NCBI GenBank assembly: GCA_022457065.1
Contig: JAJGBQ010000001.1
Location: 1,612,001-1,676,000 of the forward strand
Length of the DNA: 64,000 bases
Source: Curvularia sp. ZM96
Lineage: Eukaryota; Ascomycota; Dothideomycetes; Pleosporales; Pleosporaceae
Reading direction: 5' to 3'
The position numbers and the translations under genes were made by a program. The notes under the pieces are model-generated. The model was not told the DNA's origin, searched no databases, and saw only the letters and a program-made list of their open reading frames with translations. Positions within the stretch are counted from its first letter, which is position 1, and every line of letters starts with the position of its first letter. This document shows, in pieces, positions 11,642-22,074 of the stretch.

Positions 11642-12328
11642 TCAAAACGCTTTGTTCACACCACTCCAATCTGGCTCCGCAAGCCACGCCATGTACATCA
11701 CATGAGGCCACGAGACATTGGGCGCCTTCCCAGGATCCGCCTTTACCTGTTCAACAACCGCATCTCCAAGCACCTTTTCGATGTCTGCTCGCTCGTGCTG
11801 CGCTTCTAATCCTTCTCTCATTGACTCGAGCATCTCCAATTTTGATGTGCCTCTCTGAAAGTCCGTAACCACCGCTATGCGCACCAACTTCGAGAGTTCG
11901 CCGATCCGTTCCGCGATACCGGGAGATGTATGGCACGCAATCGCAGTCCATACACAGTGCGCGTCAGTTTCGCTGACGTCAAAACTTGAAAGATGCTTGA
12001 CTGCTGCATCGGCGCCTTCGACTTCAAACCGCTGTGGTCCATTGCATTCTTGCGTCGTACCAATATCGTGGAGAATACACGCGGTGAACAGCAAGTCGCG
12101 CTGGTGTGGATCTGTGAAGTATTTTGAATTGGTGTGCTTGGCTAGTTCGTATGCATACTTGAACACTCTGATGCTGTGATTGAGAATCGATGGGTGCAGT
12201 GTACTGGCAGCAATGGTATAGGCGCCTCTCGATATAGGCGTGTCTAATAGTGTCTCGAAAGGATATTCGTCGGGTTTGACGTTGGCATCTTGAGCAGACG
12301 TACAGGCAAGCTCAGAAGGTGGGCACAT
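11642..12328 (-). CDS. HD-domain phosphohydrolase-like protein (cyanamide-hydratase-like)
   Basis: Single-exon, 228 residues. HD-domain metal ligands are visible in order: H51 (NHSIRVFKYA), H87-D88 (CILHDIGTT) and D156 (VVTDFQRGT). The segments EGADAAVKHL and AIACHTSPGIAERIGEL match the fungal cyanamide hydratase/Ddi2-like subgroup better than the (p)ppGpp or dNTP hydrolases. Cyanamide hydratases convert cyanamide to urea. The real substrate of this protein cannot be read from sequence, since many fungal members are uncharacterised. No signal peptide or membrane segment is seen. It has its own upstream region shared head-to-head with asparaginase. Confidence 0.85.
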   Translation of the reverse strand: MCPPSELACTSAQDANVKPDEYPFETLLDTPISRGAYTIAASTLHPSILNHSIRVFKYAYELAKHTNSKYFTDPHQRDLLFTACILHDIGTTQECNGPQRFEVEGADAAVKHLSSFDVSETDAHCVWTAIACHTSPGIAERIGELSKLVRIAVVTDFQRGTSKLEMLESMREGLEAQHERADIEKVLGDAVVEQVKADPGKAPNVSWPHVMYMAWLAEPDWSGVNKAF

Positions 12329-13201
12329 GACTTGCTATGATGATTGAAAGGGTCTTGTATTCTTGTGAATGTCGTAACAAAGCAAAGTGTCTCTTAGAGT
12401 TTAGGCGGACTTTGAAGTCCTGTTATCCAATCGCTGGCACGCCCTACCTTGTAGTTGAATTCCCGTTTTGGCAAAGCGTAAGCTTGCTAGCGGGGTTGTG
12501 ACATGTAACTTTTCCTACATGATCACAGGCGAAGTTGGTCGATATGTTGGATACAAAATGACTTGCTGGGCCCATGAAGTTTTGTTATACACTTCAATGC
12601 GCTCTGCACAGTACGTCGATCGTTGATCGCGTCGAGTCTCGTCTTCAAATGTCCCGAACATTTCTCTAGTGCGGGCCGATGCCGGCACCTCGTCAGTCCC
12701 ACCCGTGACTGCAACATAGCGGAGCACACTGACACATTGAAACGAGGTTGTTACCAGAGAGCGATACCAATGACTAACTAACCGGCGAATACAGTTTATG
12801 CATTTTCCCTACGTGCACTCGGCATTTCCTGATGAGCTCTTCGAAGACTCGGTGAAAACGGATCATGGCACTCAGTCCCACTGATAAGCGCGACGGCACC
12901 AGGACACGTCCGGTCAATCTGAACAGCCAAGGATTTTGTACATAATGGCGACTCGTAGCATTTGTCTGATATACTCGATATGGACATGCCAAGACGAAAT
13001 GATAACGACGGGTTACCTCTTAGCTCGGACATGGATTGAGATAGGCGTGCTGTGGAGATAGGCGCGTTGGAAGTTTGCCGACAATGGAGATTGACAAATG
13101 CCCTTGTTGCAATGATCATATGTGAAGGTATATAAGTCGGCTTTGTAGCGCTGGAAAGGACATTTGGCATTCAAGATCGTAGCCATTCTCCAGCCGGCAA
13201 G
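12329..13201. promoter_or_regulatory. Divergent promoter between HD-domain gene and asparaginase
   Basis: No gene supported. On the asparaginase side there are three HGATAR boxes, the sites bound by AreA/Nit2-type nitrogen regulators: 12882-12887, 13039-13044 and 13056-13061. A TATATAA box lies at 13129-13135, about 70 nt before the ATG. Regulation by nitrogen source is inferred from these sites and the gene's function. Confidence 0.5.
13129..13135 (+). promoter_or_regulatory. TATA box of the L-asparaginase gene
   Basis: TATATAA lies 67 nt upstream of the ATG, the expected place for a core promoter with a short leader. It is a clear match in a region that is not otherwise strongly AT-rich. 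Confidence 0.55.
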
Positions 13202-14320
13202 ATGAAGATTGCACAACTTCTCCCCATCTTCACATCTGCGGCTCTTGCGTCGCCTGTCGATCTTACTCGATCGGACCTACACAGATTATTCGTACGCCAA
13301 GATATCAAGACACCTATCAATGCCTCTCTACCAAATGTCACCATTTTCGCAACAGGAGGTACAATTGCCTCGCAAGGCACCACAAATACACAAACAACAG
13401 GCTACTCGATTGGTCTCGGAGTCCAGCAACTAGTCGATGCAGTGCCCGAACTGCTCAACATCTCCAACATTGCCGGCTACCAAGCCTCCAATACAGCTTC
13501 TGGAAACATCAATGAAACAATCAGCCTGAACCTCGCGCACATGATCAATGCAGAGCTGGCAAAAGACGAAATCTCTGGCGTGGTTGTCACGCACGGCACC
13601 GACACGCTCGAGGAAACCGCCTTCTTTCTCCAAAGCACTGTCAACTCCACCAAGCCCATCATCGTCGTCGGAGCGATGAGACCCGCTACAGCATTGAGCG
13701 CTGATGGCCCACTTAACCTCTACCAAGCCGTAAAGCTCGCCGGGTCACCTGCCGGACGCAACCGCGGCACTATGATCGTTCTTAATGACCGCATTGGCTC
13801 CGCTTTCTATACCACAAAGATGAACGCAAACACCATGGATACCTTTTATTCGACCGAAGCAGGTCAACTCGGCGTCTTCATCAACCAAGTCCCCTATTTC
13901 TTCTACCACCCCGTCGAACCTGTTGGCCGTATCGTCTTCGACGTCTCTAATGTTACCGATCTCGTATCCGTCCCAATCCTGTATGCGCACCAGGACATGC
14001 TGCCTTCGCTTTTCAACGCCTCCTACGAAGCCGGAGCAAAGGGCATCGTGTATGCGGGCGTAGGAGCCGGCGGCATGTCGAGCGTTGCCAACACACAAGC
14101 AGAGGCGCTGTACAATGCCACTGGCATCCCTATCGTGGCTAGCCACAGGAGCTCAGATGGTATGGTGCCGCCGCCGAATGCGGGCGATGACGATTTTACC
14201 ATTTCAAGCGGATTCTACAATCCGCAGAAGGCGAGGACTTTGCTGCAGTTGGCGCTGACGCTGGGATGGAGTGAAGACCAGATCAGAGAGGCGTTTGCGA
14301 AGAGTTATCCTATGCCTTAA
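13202..14320 (+). CDS. Secreted type II L-asparaginase
   Basis: Hydrolyses L-asparagine to aspartate and ammonia outside the plasma membrane, as a nitrogen-scavenging enzyme. Single exon, 372 residues. A signal peptide is visible at about 1-17 (KIAQLLPIFTSAALAS), with many N-glycosylation sequons (NAS, NVT, NIS, NET, NST) that support secretion. Both catalytic motifs are intact: TGGTIAS at 51-57 (nucleophile T54) and THGTDTLEET at 130-139 (T133, D134), plus GAMRP and SADGPLN. The C-terminal subdomain with GAKGIVYAGVGAGGMS is complete. The promoter carries GATA boxes and a TATA box (see 12329-13201). The family is certain and the type II assignment rests on the signal peptide. Confidence 0.96.
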   Translation: MKIAQLLPIFTSAALASPVDLTRSDLHRLFVRQDIKTPINASLPNVTIFATGGTIASQGTTNTQTTGYSIGLGVQQLVDAVPELLNISNIAGYQASNTASGNINETISLNLAHMINAELAKDEISGVVVTHGTDTLEETAFFLQSTVNSTKPIIVVGAMRPATALSADGPLNLYQAVKLAGSPAGRNRGTMIVLNDRIGSAFYTTKMNANTMDTFYSTEAGQLGVFINQVPYFFYHPVEPVGRIVFDVSNVTDLVSVPILYAHQDMLPSLFNASYEAGAKGIVYAGVGAGGMSSVANTQAEALYNATGIPIVASHRSSDGMVPPPNAGDDDFTISSGFYNPQKARTLLQLALTLGWSEDQIREAFAKSYPMP

Positions 14321-14685
14321 GAGAGATGATATATAGATGTGTGCAGGTGTATGATTATGAGTAACGTTTTCTTCTAATATAATATGGTTTTGGTCAAAAC
14401 ATACTGACAGGCGAACAAGTGTACATTTGCAATCTACAGCAACACGAGAGAAGAAGATTGGCAATCAAATAAGCGAAACGTGAAGAAGCATCTGTGAAGA
14501 AATTATATGCAAACTAACTCTTGTATTTGCCTCAAATCATGGAGTGCGAAAAACGAGACACAATCATATAACTAAAGATCGACCATGGAAAAAATAAGCA
14601 GTGATATTGTCTCAAAACAAACCTAAACACCATCCAGAAAAGAAGAAACGACTACCCTGTAGATACGTGGGCAACTCTTACAAGG
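14321..14685. other. Convergent 3' intergenic region, asparaginase and IML1
   Basis: AT-rich tail-to-tail spacer holding the 3' ends of both transcripts. No gene or clear repeat is seen. Confidence 0.5.
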
Positions 14686-17600
14686 CTATATCCCGCTGCC
14701 AACGCTTCCCTGGCTGTTTTCTCTGCGCGGCCCACCTTCCATACCCTCAAAAGCACTACCTCGCCTACCCAAATTGAACATGCTCCCCTCGCTCCCCTGT
14801 CTTCTCCCAGCTATGCCACTAGGCCCGCCAAAAGTGCTACTTAGCGTCCACCCTCCTGCTGCAGGGCTTGCGTCTCGGATGCTGATCGCTGGGGGCAATC
14901 CTAGACTCGGTATCTTGTCCTCTCCTACTGGTAAGATGCGTGGGGAAGGCGAAGGCGCATGACGGAGGCCTTCGGCGTAGAAGGCGGACAGAAGAGAGAT
15001 GTTGGTGCAGAATGCCTCCACTTCGTCCTTGACTTGTTCTGGTGTCACTGCGGTGGAACCCGCCAGAGGCGTTGTTGTGGTCGTGGACGATCTATATTCA
15101 TGATTTGTGAGTGCGGTATGTAAGAGACTCGCATCCTGTACAGGTCGAGCTAGAGGGCTGGAGAAAGGGCTACGGTGCGGATTGCGCTCTGCCGCTGGTG
15201 TCGACGGAATGCGGCTGCTTTGACTACCGTCGGTCGTTGCTTTCTTATGCTCGTATGGATCGACCGGCCGAATTCTGCTATTGTCTTTGGCGCGGTTGTG
15301 CGCAAGACGATTCGCTAGCAGTAGGAAGTTTCCTTCATCAGTGATCTGAGCCAGCAACCCTCCACTGCGGTGAATGAACTGCGTGTACTTGTAGTCCGGG
15401 GTGCCCCAGGAATATGTCACTTCCACGTCGGATGGAAATGAGCTGGCCGCCTCCATATCCAGAACAAAGTTTAGCTTGCGTAGCAGCGCTTTATGGTATA
15501 CAAACTTGTCTGTCCTGGAGTACTGGGGGGAGAAGCTGGTGGAATCCCACATGTTCTCCATCTGAGCTTTAGGGGGCTGCAATGCAAGTTTCACCAAGTA
15601 GGGAGATCGGAAGGGGTGATGATCGACGATATTTGCAACTTCCGCGATAGGTACTTCTACCAGCTTCAGGCCGTATTTCTCCACGCTTGTAGCCCAGGTG
15701 ACGATGGCATCTTCGATGAGCTTCGCTGTGACATTCATCCAGTCAATGCGAATATGATAACAGTTGTCGGGGTTATGTAGAAGATCATAGTGTAGCGAGA
15801 TGATCTCCGGTCGATATGAACGCTTCCTAGGATCCACATCGTACCTCATAACACGGGACAGAACAACTTTTCGCTTTGGAGGCTCAGCACGGGTTGGCGT
15901 CTTTTCGCCCTCTTTAAGAGATTCGGAGTTTGTCGAAGAAGAATCACTAGTGCTAGGTCGTGGCCTGGTGTTCTTCGAGATCAGAGGCGACGTCCGTGGT
16001 GCCTCTGACAGCGGTGTAGAAGGAACAGACCTCTCTGTCTTTCGCATGCCAAACCATCCAGTTCTTGACTCAGCCCGAGGAGCCCTGTATTCTGCTGCAA
16101 TCTGGAAGAAAAAATTGCCATCGCGGAATGGATGTCTTCGTTGCACATGTTGGATTAGACCCTTGTTCATCAGTTCATTTCCGAAATCAACAGCTTCGTC
16201 TCTGGTCTCGATGTCTTTGAAATTCGAGAGAAGCCAGTTAGTAAGATCGAAGCCCAAAAAGCAATTGTAGTGCAGCTTCAGATGCCATCGGCGGTCAAGC
16301 ATCTGTATACCCTTCTCACCTTGCAAGTCCTCGGCAAGCTTCTTGATGTCTATGTTCGATTTATGGTATTTCTCTGCATCCGGAAATACAGAGGTCTGAA
16401 ACTCGTTGCCAGTATCGCTAAGCAGAGAGTTGTCCAGTCCTGCCGCAACGACTGCTGAGGGATCACGAGTATGATATTCAATTGCAAGCGGGTTCGGGTC
16501 TTTCTGTTTTGAAGCGAAGGAGGGTTGGGAATACCGTTCTTCTGGAGATACGAAGCGGAACTTTTGCCATAGCTGTGTGAGCTTCCGGATGCCCTCCAAA
16601 CGTATCTCCTCCTCAGAGTCTTCAGTGAGCATTGGGAGAGGACGTCTGTGTACTGCTGGTATCTCCACTGGAATCAAAACGAAGCGAGCTCTCCAAAAGC
16701 GCAAAATCTCCGAAAACTCATCATGATAGCCGGCCAGAAATGTGTCAATAATGTTCCAGTTATACTCTTTTCGTGGTGGCTGCAGGATGACGTCTCGTGG
16801 ATCGTAGTTGTCTTCGAAGGCCGTACGAATGTAGGGTCTATATGGAAAAGGCGTGTCGATTCCGGCAGATGACTCCAGAGCCGTGGTAGGCTTCCGGTTG
16901 TAGCGTCTCACCTCTACTTCTCCCCCTGCCACACAAACCAGTTGATGTATAGTGTTTCCCACACTCATAAACACAGTATCTCCATCATTGGACATATATT
17001 CAGGTGCGAGAATACTAGCGAGAGTCTTCTCCTGTCGTCCCGAGAACTCTGCAACAGAAGAGCCTACAACGATTTGGAACCCATGAGAAAGACGAAATGC
17101 GATGAGTTCTTTTATCAATGACTCTCTGCTCTTCGGAGCATCGAGCATCTCGTCATCTTCATTTTGAGTAATCTTGTATGGGCTCTCGTTGTATTCTGAC
17201 GCGACTTGTTCGACAGTGGGGAACCACTCATGCGTCAAAGGGACAGCGGCAGGCGAGCATAACGACCTCCACTTCACGGTACCAGTCCTCAATGTCCTAG
17301 GAAAGACATGGTGCCAGCGCCGGTACTGATTTTTGGTGTTGATGCTACTCTTTTTGGGATTACATGGATTGACCAAGACTGCCCAGGGTGAAATAGCACT
17401 TGTTGGTGACAAAGTTCGGGGAGCATCTCTAGCACCTGCACTAGAGGACAGATCTGGTTTTGGCCCGACGTGCTCACGCGCACCCGCCAGAAGGAATGTG
17501 GACCCAGGATCTCGGACCACTGAGCCAGATTGAGAAGTGACAGAGGGTTTACTGGATCGCATACCTCTAACGGTTTCAATCGAACGGCTAGCACGGTCAG

Positions 17601-20460
17601 AAGCAAGCGACTCAGCTGAAGCTGGGCCGGCGCGCGATGCGGGTTTGATAGCAATAGGTTGTGAAGCTTTCTCCGTGGAACTGTGGCGAGTGCTTGCCAA
17701 TCTTTCGGCGATGATACCCTTTTGGTTTTTCTCGACGGTAAGCATGGCAGGTTTGACTTTACCTTGGCTTATATCGATAGTAGCATCTCCAAGAGTTGGT
17801 TTGGCTGGCGCTGCTTTCCCGCCGAAGCTCATTTGCCTCAAAAACCAGTTGGAAGGTCTACTCTTCATCTCAGGTTTGGCTGATGTCGTCGTTGCCGCAC
17901 CAGTGATTGAAGGGAGACCGGCTCGCCTCGAAGGAGACGCCCCTCGGCTTGGTCCCGGTGAATGTTTTGGTGTGGATTGTTTAGATGGATGATATTTTTG
18001 GGAGTCCCCAGAGTTATCTCTTTTGTGCGAAACTGGACGAGTCATGCCAGTGTTGTTTTTCGCCCAATTCTTCTGTCGTTGGAGAACGTCAGCACGCGGG
18101 ATGCCTTCGCCCTTGTAATCGGAAACTCGATAGGTCGTGCCACGTGGAGAATGGCTTTCTAGGTCCTTTGACTTCTCACGCATAGCATGTGGGAAGTTGT
18201 TCTCCGGTGGTGGACGGGCTGTCTTGGGGATTGACGGGCCACCACTGCGAAATGAAGAAGACAGTTGAAAACTTCTGGATAACCTAGGAGAACCAGTAGA
18301 TATTTGGTCGCTCAGCCTTCGTTGGTGAGCCTGGTGATCAGGCGTAGTTTGTCTTTCCATTATTGGTGAGAAAACGCCATTGTCATATGCATCCATCCAG
18401 ATTCTGTGCGCAGATCGAACTTCATCCAGCTGGTCATTGCTGTATTCTTTTTCGCCTCTTGACGAATATGAGCTTGCTCCAGCAGCTGAAGACTTGACTA
18501 TGGAGGCTTTTTTCTGGCCGTCGTCGTCTCGCTCAAAAGATTCGCGCAGATGATGTGGATACATTGGGTCTTCCTCTAGGTAGGGAATAGCAATGTCTCC
18601 GAGTTCATTCTCCATGACACCCATCATTTGGAGCTCAAACAGGCGGCATCTCAGGGAAAAAATACGGCCTTTCTTGCGTGACTTCTTCACAATCTTATCG
18701 GCTTTCCTTGGTTTCGTGAGTTCTAAAATCTCCTCAGAAGTACCAGACCAAAAAGAGATATCCACCCAGTAGGGCATTGCAAACCTCCAATTGTCCAAAG
18801 CTTCCGCAGACTCGTCTGTCGGCACATGTTCAATCATAGAGGCATGAGAAACAGAACCAAAGTTGGGCTGACTTTGGCGAGGTGTCTTGTCCTCTTCAGT
18901 CCGCGATATGCCTATGGGCGCATGGTGTTTCTCTTGTTCAGCCTTCAAGTCAGATATCGAGCGAGGCGTTTGATACTTGAACAGAGGCACAGAGTGAAGT
19001 GGCATTGGAGAAAGACACACCAAGTCAATACCAATGCCAGACCCGATAAGTACATCTGTAGTTAGTTTGAGCATGTTATAATCCACCTCAAAAACACCTG
19101 TTCCAGGACTAACAACTATGACAGAAATGCCAGTTCGGACAAGGTCACGATCAATGTAGTCCTTGGAAAATTGTGCTGCGGCTAGGTTGATGGCTTCAAG
19201 GATGTTGCCCTGACTTGCAGAAGAAGGCCTTCCAGCGACGACGAATTCGGGTGCTGGACCATCCAGCCCTGCATCTTCTTTGCTAGCAGCTTGCTTTGCC
19301 GGCCTGCGCACAAGGGATACTTCTCGAAGGAACATCCTAAACTCTTTCTTGAGTTGATACAGGATGTTAATCCAATCGCCGCTGGCCATGTCGCTCACAA
19401 CAACTCGATAGTAGTCTCTGAAAGTGCCTGAATGCGAGTCAAAGTGTGTGTCGCTTGTTGTTCCTTCGGGACGATCAGCTACTGGCTCGCCATCGTATTG
19501 CATCCGAGTAAAGAGAATGATGGTGACCAAGTGCCGTGCATTAATCCTCAGCCATCTTTTGAACAGATCTGGGAGGAAGCCGCTGACGACTTTGTTGAAC
19601 ATGATCTCGCCAGCACCTTCGGTATCGAAGTCCCACATTTCCCTCGACATTTGGATGAAAAGGGTGTAGCGTGCAGACTCGCTGCGAAATATAGGTTTCG
19701 ACTTGGGCGAGAAATAACCAGAGTGGACAGATTGACCGTTTATGTAGATGTGCTTGATAGTGGCCTTGATCGTTCCCATGAACAGCAGCCTCTGACCCCG
19801 GTAGACAGTGCGCTTGCTGAGCTCGGAGATTGCCATGCGCCACATATCTGCGCGTGCAAGGTACTCATCACGGAATACGATCTCTACATGGTGGGCTTCA
19901 TGGAGGTCTTCATCAGCCTCGGTGACTACAACTTGCATCCTGTTACGAAACCCGAACACCTTGGCAATACGCTCGGAGATAGAGACCTTTTTTCGGGTCA
20001 GTTGTGGCTCATGGTAATCTTGGGTATGACGTACCTGTAGATTTGGGTATTTTGACCGCAAGTCTGGGGAAAGAGCCTTTGGGACGAAGACGTAGGCCTT
20101 GTCTGCGTCGATGTCGCGTCCGCCAGGAACAGTCGATCCATTCTCATCAAGCGTTATCGTATTAGTGTCCCGAGGATGTCTCCTCGGATGGCTATGGGCA
20201 TTCCCATCTTTGTATGGCGCTTCGACTTCTGCCTGTGCCACATCGTGCTGCGCACTCTTCAGCCCTGCGTTAAAATTGCGAATGGCGTTGTCTTCCTGTA
20301 TGGCCACTATCTGAAGCAAGGAACCAGCTCCAGTGGGGAGTTCAGGAAATTTCTCGCTGTTGAATACAATGTCGTCTCTTGAGAAATTGTCATCATGTGT
20401 CCAAAGTGTGCATACTTTCTGCACTCGAGCCTGTTGAGCATTTGACGTGGATTTCGACAT
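14686..20460 (-). CDS. IML1: Iml1, DEPDC5-like catalytic subunit of GATOR1/SEACIT
   Basis: In complex with Npr2-Npr3, Iml1 acts on the Rag/Gtr GTPases at the vacuole and restrains TORC1 when amino acids are scarce. The frame is open throughout, but 19987-20034 looks like a 48-nt phase-0 intron (GTACGT...CTGAC...AAAAAAG). Removing it joins KYPNLQ to VSISERIAKVFGF, the continuous motif expected of the family, and gives 1908 residues. Visible: the N-terminal IML1 region (GEIMFNKVVSGFLPDLFKRW near 270), a long Ser-rich disordered middle, and HHVFPRT...HEWFPTVEQV. A DEP domain lies near 1360-1430 (CFLGFDLTNWLLSNF...FRDGNFFFQ), with conserved C-terminal blocks after it (VDPRKRSYRPE, WHYDLLHNPDNCYHI-like). 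Confidence 0.95.
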   Translation of the reverse strand: MSKSTSNAQQARVQKVCTLWTHDDNFSRDDIVFNSEKFPELPTGAGSLLQIVAIQEDNAIRNFNAGLKSAQHDVAQAEVEAPYKDGNAHSHPRRHPRDTNTITLDENGSTVPGGRDIDADKAYVFVPKALSPDLRSKYPNLQVRHTQDYHEPQLTRKKVSISERIAKVFGFRNRMQVVVTEADEDLHEAHHVEIVFRDEYLARADMWRMAISELSKRTVYRGQRLLFMGTIKATIKHIYINGQSVHSGYFSPKSKPIFRSESARYTLFIQMSREMWDFDTEGAGEIMFNKVVSGFLPDLFKRWLRINARHLVTIILFTRMQYDGEPVADRPEGTTSDTHFDSHSGTFRDYYRVVVSDMASGDWINILYQLKKEFRMFLREVSLVRRPAKQAASKEDAGLDGPAPEFVVAGRPSSASQGNILEAINLAAAQFSKDYIDRDLVRTGISVIVVSPGTGVFEVDYNMLKLTTDVLIGSGIGIDLVCLSPMPLHSVPLFKYQTPRSISDLKAEQEKHHAPIGISRTEEDKTPRQSQPNFGSVSHASMIEHVPTDESAEALDNWRFAMPYWVDISFWSGTSEEILELTKPRKADKIVKKSRKKGRIFSLRCRLFELQMMGVMENELGDIAIPYLEEDPMYPHHLRESFERDDDGQKKASIVKSSAAGASSYSSRGEKEYSNDQLDEVRSAHRIWMDAYDNGVFSPIMERQTTPDHQAHQRRLSDQISTGSPRLSRSFQLSSSFRSGGPSIPKTARPPPENNFPHAMREKSKDLESHSPRGTTYRVSDYKGEGIPRADVLQRQKNWAKNNTGMTRPVSHKRDNSGDSQKYHPSKQSTPKHSPGPSRGASPSRRAGLPSITGAATTTSAKPEMKSRPSNWFLRQMSFGGKAAPAKPTLGDATIDISQGKVKPAMLTVEKNQKGIIAERLASTRHSSTEKASQPIAIKPASRAGPASAESLASDRASRSIETVRGMRSSKPSVTSQSGSVVRDPGSTFLLAGAREHVGPKPDLSSSAGARDAPRTLSPTSAISPWAVLVNPCNPKKSSINTKNQYRRWHHVFPRTLRTGTVKWRSLCSPAAVPLTHEWFPTVEQVASEYNESPYKITQNEDDEMLDAPKSRESLIKELIAFRLSHGFQIVVGSSVAEFSGRQEKTLASILAPEYMSNDGDTVFMSVGNTIHQLVCVAGGEVEVRRYNRKPTTALESSAGIDTPFPYRPYIRTAFEDNYDPRDVILQPPRKEYNWNIIDTFLAGYHDEFSEILRFWRARFVLIPVEIPAVHRRPLPMLTEDSEEEIRLEGIRKLTQLWQKFRFVSPEERYSQPSFASKQKDPNPLAIEYHTRDPSAVVAAGLDNSLLSDTGNEFQTSVFPDAEKYHKSNIDIKKLAEDLQGEKGIQMLDRRWHLKLHYNCFLGFDLTNWLLSNFKDIETRDEAVDFGNELMNKGLIQHVQRRHPFRDGNFFFQIAAEYRAPRAESRTGWFGMRKTERSVPSTPLSEAPRTSPLISKNTRPRPSTSDSSSTNSESLKEGEKTPTRAEPPKRKVVLSRVMRYDVDPRKRSYRPEIISLHYDLLHNPDNCYHIRIDWMNVTAKLIEDAIVTWATSVEKYGLKLVEVPIAEVANIVDHHPFRSPYLVKLALQPPKAQMENMWDSTSFSPQYSRTDKFVYHKALLRKLNFVLDMEAASSFPSDVEVTYSWGTPDYKYTQFIHRSGGLLAQITDEGNFLLLANRLAHNRAKDNSRIRPVDPYEHKKATTDGSQSSRIPSTPAAERNPHRSPFSSPLARPVQDASLLHTALTNHEYRSSTTTTTPLAGSTAVTPEQVKDEVEAFCTNISLLSAFYAEGLRHAPSPSPRILPVGEDKIPSLGLPPAISIRDASPAAGGWTLSSTFGGPSGIAGRRQGSEGSMFNLGRRGSAFEGMEGGPRRENSQGSVGSGI

Positions 20461-21146
20461 GACTGTTATCGATGTTGCGGAGGTTGGATGCTTCGTGCCG
20501 GCTCACGGACATCTCCATGCTACTCATTTATACATGCTGAACGTGCGTCGTTCGATTATTCGTGATGGGCAAACAATGATCAACAGGCCAAGGTCGATAT
20601 CGCAACCAAAAGTAAATGCAGCAACCAGCAAGGTTGCTGTGTATGTGACGAGCGTATGTCGCGTCGGAGACTGCAAGGTACTTGTTCTACCGGCGGCGTG
20701 CACGTGATACGCACGGACACATCACACGCGCTTCAGCACATCCTGTTGCATATCTTAAAGAAAAATCGAAACAGGTACTGAATGGCAGCACTAAGCTCTC
20801 TCTTTAGCACAATCACATCCTTTTCACCTGTATACTTGGGGCAGTCTTTGACAAGACCAGGAGCGTGTTACTTGATGATATTAGAATATGTGCAATATGT
20901 TAAGATTGATACATTCTCAAACTAGCTGCACAATGTCTTTGCTAAAAAGAGGGATAGAACAGATCTAGAAAGATACCGATGATCATCTTCACGCAAGTTA
21001 TCTCTTTAATCTTATGTGCAGGACTTTAGCGATCGCTATACCACGACCGTAGAAACATCCTCAAGCAGCCAGTACTTAACATGAAATGCATCATTTTCTA
21101 GTCCATCTGCTATAGATATAGCACGATAACATCCCTTCTCCCACTT
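20461..21146. other. Intergenic region upstream of IML1
   Basis: Contains the IML1 promoter and the 3' UTR of the next minus-strand gene. No supportable gene; only short frames with unlikely composition. Confidence 0.5.
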
Positions 21147-22074
21147 CTAAAGCTTTTCCACTCTCGCCCTCATCTCTCCAAAATCCTCGCCCTCAACACT
21201 GTCCTGCTTTTCGTTGACGAACTTATCGATTGCCCCCTCAATCTCGTCTGCTCCATCGACAAAGTCGAGCCAACCCCTCAGTCCGTCCTTCTCCAACGCC
21301 TTGACAATAACCTCGGCAACCGTCGCGCGGCTCACCTTCTCACCTGCCCCGATCCTGCCCATCTTGACCTTGCCCGCCGGCTCCTCAGTCAATGTACCGG
21401 GCCGCAAACTAATACCACAGAAGCGCTGGTTAGCTGGCACACCTTCCTTCTCTTCCTTTGCCAAGCGATCGTTGGACAAGATGGTTAGGACTTCATCAGC
21501 TGCGACCTTGGCCTTGTAGTAGTTTGGCAGTATCTCGTTGTTGACCTTTTGCGCAGCAGCCCAGTCCTCATCACTCCACCAGGGTGCACGGCCACGGCGG
21601 GAGGAGAGATAGGAGACTGTTAGGAACTTCTTGACAGAAGGGGTGTGGATGCTGGCTTTTGTGAAGGCAATGGCTGCGTCGCGGTCGACTGCAAAAGCCA
21701 TTTCCGCGCCCCCTTTGCCTCCGGCGCCTGCTATCTTGTCAGCAAAATAACATGTCCAAATCTTTCGAGACATCCAATATGGCTTGGTTAATGATATATG
21801 CTAAAAGGACTCACTGACCAGCACTCCAAACGACCCAGTCAGGCTTTACCTGATCCAGAATACTCTTCGCATCTTTCTCGCTCTGGACATCTGCAACGCT
21901 ACTCACAAGCACATTCAGTTTGCCCGGCTGGCCCTGTCCCAACTTCTCGATAGCAGGCTGCTGCGAAGCCGTGCGAATCATGCTCGTCACGTTCCAAGAC
22001 TTGGCCAAGAGGAGGGGTGTGAGAAGTTGGGCTACCTTCCCATGGCCTCCGATGAGTAGGATGTTGTGTGCCAT
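21147..22074 (-). CDS. NAD(P)-binding epimerase/dehydratase-like protein (atypical SDR)
   Basis: Exon 1 is 21819-22074 and exon 2 21147-21727, with a 91-nt intron (GTCAGT...GCTGAC...CAG), giving 278 residues. The splice joins DWVVWSAG to AGGKGGAEMAF, the usual course of the fourth strand of a Rossmann fold. The dinucleotide-binding motif ILLIGGHGKVA is at residues 5-15, and a YYKAKVAAD segment could supply Tyr/Lys. It matches small NAD(P)H-binding proteins related to NmrA-like and YwnB-like families. The substrate is unknown. No membrane or targeting signal is seen. Confidence 0.87.
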
